Assembly (NCBI RefSeq): GCF_016586355.1
Contig: NZ_BLYI01000043.1
Location: 178,680-242,679, forward strand
Direction of reading: 5' to 3'
DNA from: Anaerostipes butyraticus
GTDB lineage: Bacteria; Bacillota; Clostridia; Lachnospirales; Lachnospiraceae
Length of the DNA stretch: 64,000 nt
In this document: positions 27,520 through 35,589 of the stretch, piece after piece
How positions within the stretch are numbered: the stretch's first letter is position 1
Layout of the letters: every line of letters starts with the position of its first letter
Position numbers and translations under genes: made by a program
Notes under the pieces: model-generated
Seen by the model: only the letters and a program-made list of their open reading frames with translations
Databases searched by the model: none
Told to the model about the DNA's origin: nothing

Positions 27520-27551
27520 AAAAAAGAGTTCCTCAGCCGGAACTCTTTTTT
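27520..27551. terminator. bidirectional terminator between the PHP gene and yajC
   Basis: A perfect 12-bp stem AAAAAGAGTTCC/GGAACTCTTTTT with a 6-nt loop. It ends both the plus-strand PHP transcript and the minus-strand tgt-yajC transcript; yajC stops 2 bp away. Confidence 0.92.
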
Positions 27552-27552
27552 C

Positions 27553-27843
27553 CTATTCTTCTTCCTGTTCTGCGTTTGCTTTCTCCACCGCAGTCACCGC
27601 AGATTTTTCCATCGGAATACGGCAGTGCTTGTCATTACCAAATTCTACGATGATTGTTGAGTCATCCAGATTATCTACAATCACTCCATAGAAACCACTG
27701 GATGTCAGAATGCTGTCTCCAACCTCTAAAGAAGAGATCAGCTCTTTCATCTGCTCATCTTTTTTCTTCTGAGGTCTGATCGTTACAAAATACATAAAAG
27801 CGATAATGACAATGACCCAGATAATCAATCCTGTAGTATTCAT
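27553..27843 (-). CDS. yajC: preprotein translocase subunit YajC
   Basis: 96 residues: one N-terminal membrane helix (GLIIWVIVIIAFMYFVTI), the RPQKKKDEQMKEL boundary and a small cytoplasmic domain (LEVGDSILTSSGFYGVI). It is an accessory subunit of the SecDF-YajC complex. SecD/SecF are not in the window. Its position after tgt is the standard order. Confidence 0.95.
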   Translation of the reverse strand: MNTTGLIIWVIVIIAFMYFVTIRPQKKKDEQMKELISSLEVGDSILTSSGFYGVIVDNLDDSTIIVEFGNDKHCRIPMEKSAVTAVEKANAEQEEE

Positions 27844-27869
27844 TTGCTTCCTCCATTTTTCTCTTATAA

Positions 27870-28994
27870 TTAATTCGCCATGCCTTCGAGCTTCTGTTTT
27901 TTATATTCTTTGTAGTTTCCTGCTTCGATTGCCTCACGAATCTCAACCATCATTGTATTATAAAAATACAAGTTATGCAAGACACATAAACGCATTCCCA
28001 GCATTTCTTTCGCTTTCAGAAGATGCCGGATATAGGCTCTGCTGTAACTTCTGCATGCCGGACACTGACATCCTTCTTCGATCGGCCGGTGATCCAGTTC
28101 ATATTTTTTATTAAATAAATTCAGTTTTCCCTGATTGGTATATACATGACCATGACGGCCGTTCCTTGTCGGATATACACAGTCAAAGAAATCCACTCCC
28201 CGGTCTACCGATTCCAGAATATTAGCCGGCGTTCCGACTCCCATCAGATATGTTGGTTTATCTTCCGGAAGATAAGGAACTGTCTCATCCAGAATATGAT
28301 ACATCTCCTCATGGCTCTCGCCGACCGCAAGCCCTCCGAGGGCATATCCGTCCAGATTCATGGCTGAAATCGTCCTGGCATGCTCAATACGGATATCCTC
28401 AAACGTTCCTCCCTGATTGATTCCAAACAGCATCTGATGCGGATTGATCGTATCCTCCAAAGAGTTCAGACGGTTCATCTCCTTTTTGCAGCGTTCCAGC
28501 CAGCGGCTTGTCCTGTCCACTGAATTCTGCATATATTCTCTTGTTGCAGGATGCGGCGGACATTCATCAAATGCCATTGCAATCGTCGATCCAAGATTGG
28601 ACTGGATCTGCATGCTCTCCTCCGGTCCCATAAATATTTTCCTGCCGTCAATATGAGAAGAAAAGGAAACGCCCTCTTCCTTGATTTTTCTTAATTTTGC
28701 CAGAGAAAACACCTGAAACCCGCCGGAATCCGTAAGAATCGGCCGGTCCCAGTTCATAAATTTATGAAGTCCCCCATATTCTTTGATCAGTTTATCTCCC
28801 GGACGCACATGCAGATGATATGTATTAGACAGTTCCACCTGTGTGCCGATCTGCCTGAGATCATCTGTGCTGACAGCGCCTTTGATCGCCGCTGCCGTTC
28901 CTACATTCATAAAAACCGGTGTTTCAATAACTCCATGAACCGTTTTTAATCGTCCTCTTTTTGCTCTTCCATCCTTTTTTATCAATTCATACAT
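27870..28994 (-). CDS. tgt: queuine tRNA-ribosyltransferase (tRNA-guanine transglycosylase)
   Basis: A 374-residue TIM-barrel enzyme exchanging G34 for preQ1 in GUN-anticodon tRNAs. Active site: LTDSGGFQVFSLA (general base Asp), GGLAVGE, and nucleophile Asp in DCVYPTRNGRHG. The zinc site is CQCPACR with a downstream His. The start is MYELIKKDGRAKRG. It forms a transcript with yajC. Confidence 0.96.
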   Translation of the reverse strand: MYELIKKDGRAKRGRLKTVHGVIETPVFMNVGTAAAIKGAVSTDDLRQIGTQVELSNTYHLHVRPGDKLIKEYGGLHKFMNWDRPILTDSGGFQVFSLAKLRKIKEEGVSFSSHIDGRKIFMGPEESMQIQSNLGSTIAMAFDECPPHPATREYMQNSVDRTSRWLERCKKEMNRLNSLEDTINPHQMLFGINQGGTFEDIRIEHARTISAMNLDGYALGGLAVGESHEEMYHILDETVPYLPEDKPTYLMGVGTPANILESVDRGVDFFDCVYPTRNGRHGHVYTNQGKLNLFNKKYELDHRPIEEGCQCPACRSYSRAYIRHLLKAKEMLGMRLCVLHNLYFYNTMMVEIREAIEAGNYKEYKKQKLEGMAN

Positions 28995-29007
28995 AGATTT
29001 TCCACCA

Positions 29008-30105
29008 TTACCTGTAAAGTTTTTTTACCTGATCCATCGTTGCTCCCAGATTTTTCAAAATACCGTTCAGCAATGTTATGGCAGCCATTGACTCCACAAC
29101 TACCACAGCTCTGGGTACGATCATTGGATCGTGACGGCCTTTGATATGGATCTCCACATCTTCACCGTCTCTGCTGACCGTCTGCTGGCCTCTGGCAATG
29201 GAAGGCGTCGGTTTCACTGCTGACCGGAAAATAATCGTGCTTCCGTCGCTGATTCCGCCAAGAATACCTCCGGCATGATTGGTCTTTTTAATGACTTTTC
29301 CATCCTGCATCATAAATTCATCATTGTTTTCTGATCCTCTGGATGACGCTGCCCTAAAGCCGTCTCCAATTTCAAAACCTTTTACCGCTCCAATGGACAT
29401 GACTGCTTTCGCCAGCTCCGCATCCAGCTTGTCAAAGACCGGATCTCCAATTCCCGGCCGGACGCCTTCTATCACGCACTCGATGACACCGCCGACCGAA
29501 TCCATCTCTTTGATCATGCGGTCCGCGTATTCCCGTACTTTTTCAGCTGCGCCGTGATCCGGCATATAAAAAGGATTCTGACCAATTTCTTTTTCATCAA
29601 AAGAATCTTCTGAAATCTCAATTCCAGCAATAGCTTTGGCATATGTCAGAATATGAATTCCCAGTTCCTGAAGGACTTTGGCCGCAACCGCTCCGGCTGC
29701 AACCCGTCCGATGGTCTCCCGGCCGGAAGAACGTCCTCCTCCTCTGTAATCCCGGAATCCGTATTTCGCATCATAAGTATAATCTGCATGTCCCGGCCGG
29801 TAAACATCTTGAATATTACTGTAGTCTCTTGATCTCTGATCATGATTGCGCACTATAAGAGAAATCGGAGTCCCAGTTGTCTTTCCTTCAAAGACTCCGG
29901 AAAGGATTTCCACCTGATCTCCTTCTTTTCTCTGAGTTGTATACCGAGACTGTCCCGGTTTCCTTCGATCCAGATATTTCTGAATGTCTTCCTCGCAAAG
30001 TTCCATGCCCGCAGGGCATCCGTCAATCACAACTCCAACTCCCGCACCGTGAGTCTCTCCCCACGTTGTAATACGAAAAGCCGTTCCAAAACTTGATCCT
30101 GCCAT
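29008..30105 (-). CDS. aroC: chorismate synthase
   Basis: A 365-residue FMN-dependent enzyme that makes chorismate, the last shikimate step. Signatures: GETHGAGVGVVIDGCPAG, GRSSGRETIGRVAAGAVA and a C-terminal RHDPMIVPRAVVVVESM. The start at MAGSSFGTAFRITTWG follows AGAGAGG. The open frame extends 40 codons upstream into unrelated, basic sequence and is trimmed. DAHP synthase, the first step, is at 45.2 kb. Confidence 0.96.
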   Translation of the reverse strand: MAGSSFGTAFRITTWGETHGAGVGVVIDGCPAGMELCEEDIQKYLDRRKPGQSRYTTQRKEGDQVEILSGVFEGKTTGTPISLIVRNHDQRSRDYSNIQDVYRPGHADYTYDAKYGFRDYRGGGRSSGRETIGRVAAGAVAAKVLQELGIHILTYAKAIAGIEISEDSFDEKEIGQNPFYMPDHGAAEKVREYADRMIKEMDSVGGVIECVIEGVRPGIGDPVFDKLDAELAKAVMSIGAVKGFEIGDGFRAASSRGSENNDEFMMQDGKVIKKTNHAGGILGGISDGSTIIFRSAVKPTPSIARGQQTVSRDGEDVEIHIKGRHDPMIVPRAVVVVESMAAITLLNGILKNLGATMDQVKKLYR

Positions 30106-30115
30106 ATGTACCTCT

Positions 30116-30814
30116 CTATAATTTAATATTAGCCAGAAGATCTCCAAGACTGGTTCCTGCAGCTTCTTCCGTATACTCAACTCCAACTTCTTTCGCTTTT
30201 TCAGCAGCCTCCGCATCTTCCTCAATCGCTTTCATGCTGAGACTTACCTTGCCGTCTGCTACTTTGATAATCTTAACTGTCACTTTCTGGCCTTCTTTTA
30301 CCACTTCTTCCGGAGATTTTACTCTCTTCCGGCTCATCTGTGAAATGTGGACCAGTCCGCTGATTCCGTCTCCGATATCAACAAATGCTCCATAAGGCAT
30401 CAGATTTTCTACTGTTCCTTCTACCACCGTGCCTGTCTTAAGCTGGGCGATCTTCTTTTCTTTTTCCTGTTTTTCTCTTTCCCTTGCTGCTGCTTTGGCA
30501 GATAAAACCAGTCTCTGGTTTTCTTCTTCTACTGTAATAATCTTAGCCTCAACATCTTTCTGAAGCCATACATTTAAATCTTCCACATAACTTGTAGACA
30601 GTAAAGATGCCGGAATAAAGCCGCGGATTCCTTCTACGTATACAATAACTCCGCCTTTTACAACGCCGCCTACCGTAAGAGGAAGGATCGTTTCATCTTC
30701 TTTCATCTGCTCCAGATGAGCCCATGTGGCACTTTCGTTTGTCTCTGCTTTTTCTAAAGAGGCTTCTAATTCTTTTTCAAATTCTTCTCTTGTTTCTTTT
30801 AATTCTTCTGCCAT
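30116..30814 (-). CDS. S1 RNA-binding domain protein
   Basis: 232 residues, with two S1-like OB folds. The first is divergent (GGVVKGGVIVYVEGIRGFIPASLLS). The second is canonical (GTVVEGTVENLMPYGAFVDIGDG...GLVHISQMS). Acidic N- and C-termini flank them. It is shorter than ribosomal protein S1 and resembles the two-to-three-domain S1-like proteins of Clostridia. Likely a translation or RNA-stability factor. The start MAEELKET follows GGAGG. Confidence 0.85.
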   Translation of the reverse strand: MAEELKETREEFEKELEASLEKAETNESATWAHLEQMKEDETILPLTVGGVVKGGVIVYVEGIRGFIPASLLSTSYVEDLNVWLQKDVEAKIITVEEENQRLVLSAKAAAREREKQEKEKKIAQLKTGTVVEGTVENLMPYGAFVDIGDGISGLVHISQMSRKRVKSPEEVVKEGQKVTVKIIKVADGKVSLSMKAIEEDAEAAEKAKEVGVEYTEEAAGTSLGDLLANIKL

Positions 30815-30855
30815 AATTCTTTTCCTCCATTGATTCAAATACATACATGAATAAT

Positions 30856-30884
30856 ATTATAGCATAGAATTTCGAAGATTATAA
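30856..30884 (-). promoter_or_regulatory. extended -10 promoter for the S1 gene
   Basis: TGC-TATAAT at 30856-30864 with a weak -35 (TTATAA, 17 bp) on the minus strand, overlapping the last codons of the Ig-like gene. It could make S1/aroC expression independent of the signalling operon. Confidence 0.55.
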
Positions 30885-32966
30885 CCTTGTTCCCCGCTTT
30901 TTTATGATTTGCACAGCGCCTGCTCCACATACAGCCAGCAAAATCCCACCGTAAAATATACAGCGCAGCCCTTTTCCGGTCCCATTTTTTCTTACCGCCT
31001 CTTTTATGATCTGAGGCACGGCCTTCTCCACAGTAAACCATATTTCTTTCTTTATCTCATTTCCTGCCATATCCCTTGCCAGGATGGAGAGACGATGTCT
31101 GCCCAGATCTTCCGCCGCAGCCTTTGCTTTTCCTTCCACTATCTCTGCTTTTTTTCCATCGATACACACGGATTCCAGAATATCTTCTTTTTGACGCAGA
31201 CTTATCAATATCTCTTTCCCATATGAAATTTTCCCATTCGGATCAAGTCCAAGAATCTGAATTTCCGGAGGTTTTGTATCATAAGTAAATTTTATATTTT
31301 TTGATATTCCATAATTTCCCGATGCGTCACTAAGAATCAGTCTGATCTCATATGGTCCGTTTTCTTCCAGCGGATTTTTCAGCCGGATGATGTCTTTTTC
31401 AGATTCACAGGCTTCACTTCTGCCATTTACCATAAATCCGATTACCTGAACAGGATCCATGCTTTTTACCAGAAAAGACGGCTGGAATTTTTTCTTATTA
31501 ATAATTTTTCCGTTAATTTCCGGAGACTGAAATGAAATCAGGATTCCCGCTTTATTGATCGTAAACACTTTTTTTACTTCCGTCCTGTTTCCTGCCTTAT
31601 CCTCTGCTGCTGCAGTGATCGTATAATGCCCGTCTCTGGAAAGTATCCTGTCTGTTATTTTTTCACCGCCGCACAGTATTTCTATTCTGGATCGATACAG
31701 ATTCTCATCCCGAATCGAGATTTCCGGTTTTATATTCTTTCGATAGGTTTTGTGATTTTCTATTCCCCGGATGCAGATTTCCGGTTTCTGATCATCCAGC
31801 ACAAAGGTCATTTTTTTCTCTGTCTTGTTTCCTCCTTGATCCCGGGCTTCCGCCTTCAGGTAATGTTTTCCCTGTTTTTGAAAGACGACAGCCGTATAAT
31901 ATCCATTTCCCATTGGTTTCCATCCCAGGAGCCTTTTCCCGGAAGTCTGAATTTTCATGGAAGAGGGCGTGATATTTTTATCATTAATCCAAATGCACAC
32001 GGTCTGTTTTCTGCGGCAGAAGCCATTTTTTATCTGATCTGCACCCCAGATGGAAATCTCCGGAGCGCCGAAATCAATCCATAGATTCAGCGGTTCTGTT
32101 GTCTCAGAACGATTTCCTGCCTCATCTTTCGCCCAGGCAGATAATTGATATCTCCCTTCTTCTCTGATCTCCGGAATTTCCCCTTCCGTTACCTTTTTCT
32201 TTCCACTGTCCAGGCAGATCAGCTCAAAATAAAGTTTGGTTTCCGGTCCGCCTTCCAGCAGCTGATGCTCCCAATAGATGACTGGGATTTTGCGAAACCA
32301 TCCATTTGTACTTTTTTCTTTACAGTAAAGCTTCACCTTATTGGGTCTGATCTTCCAGATTTTTATCCGGATTTCTGAAATCTCTCCCTGCCTTCCTGCT
32401 TTGGAGACTGCCCTTGCCTGAACTCGTTCATCCATCGTTTCATCCAGAAAAATTTTTTCATCCAAAACTTCCTTCCATTCTCCACCTTCTCCTCTGTATT
32501 CATAATGATCAATGCCGGTCAAAGATTTTGCTCCCAGCAGCTTCAAAGCCACATCTTCTTTTGTCCAGATTCCTTCTTTGTAACCGCCTGTGGAAATTTT
32601 CGGTGCAGAGGGATCTGAAAGTTCTACATAAATCCTGCGGTGATAATACTCCCCGTCTTTATGACGTATTTCCACTTCATAAAAACCTTCCTCCTCAAAA
32701 AATAATTCTGTAGTTTTTTCTTCCAGCCACAAAAGATCCTGCTGCCTGCTGTTTACAAACACTTTTATCTGACTGGAATCTGCGCCTTCTTTTAATTGTA
32801 TTTTTAAATGCGCAGCTGAGCGAAAATACGGCATTTCCTCTTCCCTGCTCCATGTCAGCTCCCACGGTTTGTAATTTCCGCGAATCCGTACTGCGGCCGC
32901 AGATAAAATCCATATGGCCAGACATATTCCTGCTGCTGCCGGAATGATCTGATATCTTTTTTTCAT
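30879..32966 (-). CDS. membrane-anchored protein with bacterial Ig-like repeats
   Basis: 695 residues. An N-terminal membrane helix or signal anchor (about 7-27) is followed by a long extracytoplasmic part built of Ig-like units. Several units end in the calcium-site-like pattern D-x-A/G-GN: KDEAGNRSE, ARDQGGNKTE, AEDKAGNRTE, LSDASGNYG and ARDMAGNE. A C-terminal membrane helix (about 670-690) and basic tail follow. No enzymatic motif. It overlaps the Ser/Thr kinase gene by ATGA, so the two are translationally coupled. A role as sensor or substrate of the kinase is an inference. Confidence 0.75.
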   Translation of the reverse strand: MKKRYQIIPAAAGICLAIWILSAAAVRIRGNYKPWELTWSREEEMPYFRSAAHLKIQLKEGADSSQIKVFVNSRQQDLLWLEEKTTELFFEEEGFYEVEIRHKDGEYYHRRIYVELSDPSAPKISTGGYKEGIWTKEDVALKLLGAKSLTGIDHYEYRGEGGEWKEVLDEKIFLDETMDERVQARAVSKAGRQGEISEIRIKIWKIRPNKVKLYCKEKSTNGWFRKIPVIYWEHQLLEGGPETKLYFELICLDSGKKKVTEGEIPEIREEGRYQLSAWAKDEAGNRSETTEPLNLWIDFGAPEISIWGADQIKNGFCRRKQTVCIWINDKNITPSSMKIQTSGKRLLGWKPMGNGYYTAVVFQKQGKHYLKAEARDQGGNKTEKKMTFVLDDQKPEICIRGIENHKTYRKNIKPEISIRDENLYRSRIEILCGGEKITDRILSRDGHYTITAAAEDKAGNRTEVKKVFTINKAGILISFQSPEINGKIINKKKFQPSFLVKSMDPVQVIGFMVNGRSEACESEKDIIRLKNPLEENGPYEIRLILSDASGNYGISKNIKFTYDTKPPEIQILGLDPNGKISYGKEILISLRQKEDILESVCIDGKKAEIVEGKAKAAAEDLGRHRLSILARDMAGNEIKKEIWFTVEKAVPQIIKEAVRKNGTGKGLRCIFYGGILLAVCGAGAVQIIKKRGTRL

Positions 32967-34495
32967 ATTCCAAGTTTCTCCTTTAATTCTCCTGCCTTTT
33001 CCCCTGCCATGCTGGTCTTATTTTTCCCCCGCCTGTAAATCTTCTGAGCTTCTTTCCACCTTCCAAGACGGCAGAGATAGATTCCATATTCTACATAGGC
33101 CTCTTCACAGCAGGGAAACTTCTGTAAAAAGTTCTCATAATAAGAAGACATATCTTTTCCTTCTCTTTCCAGAAACATCACCACCCTTCGGTATCCACTC
33201 CAGGCTTTTTCCTGTGTCCCTGTTTTCTGCAGATATTCTCCGGCAATTTCCCGAAGGAATTCCTCTTCTCCCTGAAGAGCAAGATTTCCGGCTGCCTGCA
33301 GACGTTCATCTTCTATGCGCCGCTTCCAGTAAATTCCGGAAACTTTCCGGTCCTTCTGTTTTTCCAATAATTTCCAGGCCTGCCAGGCTGGTTTTCCAAA
33401 AGAAGCAAGCTGTTTCTGCCGTGTAAGATACACCTGCGAAAGAAAGCATGTCTCATACAATCCAGGAGCCGGATTTTTCCTAAGATCCTGCCATATTACT
33501 TCCCATGACTGTACTTTCCCTGGATTTTCCATGGCGTCCAGGAGTCGTTCGTATCTGCTGATTTCCGAATCTTTTCCCTGCCATTCTGTTATACATTGTT
33601 CTGCCATAATATAATCCGGACGGTTCCTTTCATCCCCGAACAAATATTTTTGCATTTCTCTTTTTGCATCCACTGGCATTGCACCGGAGGCATTTTCAGA
33701 AAAAGAGAGCCTGCCAATCCCTGCTGACAGGCCAAAAATTATTATCAAAGCAGCTGTTATTTTCAGAGTTTCCCGTCTTCTTTCTCTTTTCAATGCCTGC
33801 TTCAGCACAGCCATCGATGGATACCGGTCCTTCTGCCGTTTCCTGGTACATTGTCTTATCACCGTTTCCATGCCTTTCCACCGCATTCTCTTTTTACAAA
33901 AATCCAGGATTTTTCCAAAACTGAAAATATCCAGACGCACATCGGCCCGACTGCCTTTTTTCCTCTGTTCCGGCGCGGCAAATCCTTTTGTTCCATACCC
34001 TTCCAGTTCTTCTCCCTCATAAGCACTGATTCCCAAATCAATCAGATATACCTTTCCTGCCGGTGTTATCCTGACATGTTCCGGTTTTAAATCCATGCAG
34101 ATAACCGGTGGCTCCATTTGATGGAGACCTTGCAGAATTTCACAAAGCGCCAGACTCCATCGGATGAGTTTTCTTTTTCCGATTCTCTTTTTCTTACTGA
34201 CCAGTTCTTTCAGCGAATTTCCACGAACATACTCCATAACCATAAAAATCTCATGCTCATTTTTTTCCCATTGCATGATTTTTGGAATCCCCGAAAGATT
34301 TTCTGCCTTTTCCAAATATTCTGCTTCCCGCAGTCCTTTCTTATCTGCCGGAACAATCTTCATGATATAGCGTTTCTTTTTCCTGCGTTCTTCCACCAGG
34401 AAGACTTTTCCCATGCCCCCGGTTTTCAGTTCCCTGATCTTTCGGTATTTCCCCTGAAAAATTTCTGTTTCTACGGTACTTTGATCAGAATACAT
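32963..34495 (-). CDS. transmembrane serine/threonine protein kinase
   Basis: 510 residues. The kinase domain is about 15-235: G-loop TGGMGKVFL, ATP-binding Lys46 in IMKIV, catalytic loop CMDLKPEH (133-140), DLG at 153-155 in place of DFG, and APE at 174-176. The HRD His is Cys and the Asn after KPE is His, a divergent but Asp/Lys-complete site. A membrane helix spans 243-262. The outer part is a TPR-like helical array, not PASTA, so this is not PrkC/PknB. It overlaps PP2C by 25 bp and the Ig-like gene by 4 bp. Confidence 0.85.
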   Translation of the reverse strand: MYSDQSTVETEIFQGKYRKIRELKTGGMGKVFLVEERRKKKRYIMKIVPADKKGLREAEYLEKAENLSGIPKIMQWEKNEHEIFMVMEYVRGNSLKELVSKKKRIGKRKLIRWSLALCEILQGLHQMEPPVICMDLKPEHVRITPAGKVYLIDLGISAYEGEELEGYGTKGFAAPEQRKKGSRADVRLDIFSFGKILDFCKKRMRWKGMETVIRQCTRKRQKDRYPSMAVLKQALKRERRRETLKITAALIIIFGLSAGIGRLSFSENASGAMPVDAKREMQKYLFGDERNRPDYIMAEQCITEWQGKDSEISRYERLLDAMENPGKVQSWEVIWQDLRKNPAPGLYETCFLSQVYLTRQKQLASFGKPAWQAWKLLEKQKDRKVSGIYWKRRIEDERLQAAGNLALQGEEEFLREIAGEYLQKTGTQEKAWSGYRRVVMFLEREGKDMSSYYENFLQKFPCCEEAYVEYGIYLCRLGRWKEAQKIYRRGKNKTSMAGEKAGELKEKLGI

Positions 34496-35217
34496 GAAAG
34501 ATTATCAAGCTCACCTCTTTCTTTGACTTTTCGAAAACAATCTTCAACCCACATCCGCATCTCATTTTGATCCGAATCCACATGGTAAATTTCCTCTTCC
34601 TCCAAACGGCCGTAAAAACCATCTGTACAAAGCAGAAATTCCATCCCTGGTTCTATTCTGCCTCTGTAACAGTCAATTTTTATGTCTTTGGTCACCCCGA
34701 CGCACTGAATCAGGATATGCCTCCTTGGATCTCTCCTTGCCTGTTCCCTCGTCATATGCCCCGCTTTTACTTCAAGCTGCGCCAGAGTATGATCTGTGGT
34801 AACATATTTTCTGCCCTGCTCAAACCAGTAAGCCCTGGAGTCTCCTACATTAAGCACGAAAAACTGCTCTCCAAGGACAAATAAAAGGGTCAGTGTACTC
34901 CCCATTGTTTCATCTGTATCTTCACTCATAAGCAGGAGATTATCATTTGACTTTTTAATCAGGCCAATCAGATCTTTTTGGATTCTGTCGATTTTCTTTT
35001 TCCTTATTAATCCAGGCAGCACTTCATCAAACCACTGTTTCAGAAGTTCAATAATATACCGGCTCGCAATTTCTCCCCGTCTCAAACCGCCCATTCCGTC
35101 ACATACCGCTGCCAGAAGGCACTGCTTTCCTTCGTGCTTTCCCTTTTTGATCAAATACGCATCCTGATTGGACGGCCTTCCGTTTCCAATATCTGTCATT
35201 TCTATTGTTTGTATCAT
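34471..35217 (-). CDS. PP2C-family serine/threonine phosphatase
   Basis: 248 residues of the metal-dependent PPM family. Metal and phosphate motifs are GRPSNQDAYL, AAVCDGMGGLRRGE, LNVGDSRAYWFE, TTDHTLAQ, LLCTDGFYG and LDNLSCILI. The start MIQTIEMTDIGNGR follows GGGAGGAAA. It would reverse phosphorylation by the kinase encoded next. The gene order PP2C then kinase mirrors prpC-prkC, but the kinase ectodomain differs. Confidence 0.9.
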   Translation of the reverse strand: MIQTIEMTDIGNGRPSNQDAYLIKKGKHEGKQCLLAAVCDGMGGLRRGEIASRYIIELLKQWFDEVLPGLIRKKKIDRIQKDLIGLIKKSNDNLLLMSEDTDETMGSTLTLLFVLGEQFFVLNVGDSRAYWFEQGRKYVTTDHTLAQLEVKAGHMTREQARRDPRRHILIQCVGVTKDIKIDCYRGRIEPGMEFLLCTDGFYGRLEEEEIYHVDSDQNEMRMWVEDCFRKVKERGELDNLSCILIKVP

Positions 35218-35232
35218 AATTTCCTCCCAAAG

Positions 35233-35271
35233 AAAAAGATCCTGCAAAGAATATCTTTGCAAGATCTTTTT
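35233..35271 (-). terminator. terminator between the 100-aa gene and PP2C
   Basis: A 16-bp stem (35233-35249 with 35255-35270, one bulge) with T residues after it on the minus strand. It begins at the stop codon of the small gene and ends before the PP2C ribosome binding site, so the adhesin and kinase transcripts are at least partly separate. Confidence 0.85.
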
Positions 35272-35574
35272 TTAGTCTTCTTTTTTACTTTTCATCTCTT
35301 CTTCCTTATCGAGTTCCTTTTGAAGAATCTCAATATCGCCCTGAAGCTTTTCGATCAGATTAAACAGATCTATATATTCTGCCTGCGGGTAATCCATCGT
35401 CTCCTTAAAATACTTCTTTCCTACCTGCCGGTACAGATCATTCAGATCCTTCTTCGCGATGCGGATATCATTATACCTTTTGGCTGAATCCGCCACTTCT
35501 CTGGCTTTGTGTGCTGCTGCCTTCCCTGTCGTGGAAATTGTCTCTTCCAGACGTCCGAAAAAATCTTTTGCCAT
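35272..35574 (-). CDS. small coiled-coil protein, unknown function
   Basis: 100 residues, highly charged, predicted mostly helical. The N-terminus is MAKDFFGRLEETISTTGK and a long coiled coil ends the protein (DLFNLIEKLQGDIEILQKEL), followed by a Lys/Glu-rich tail. No signal peptide, so cytoplasmic. It is 15 bp downstream of the big adhesin gene and is followed by a terminator. I do not recognise a named family. Confidence 0.6.
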   Translation of the reverse strand: MAKDFFGRLEETISTTGKAAAHKAREVADSAKRYNDIRIAKKDLNDLYRQVGKKYFKETMDYPQAEYIDLFNLIEKLQGDIEILQKELDKEEEMKSKKED

Positions 35575-35589
35575 ACGCGCTCACCTCTG

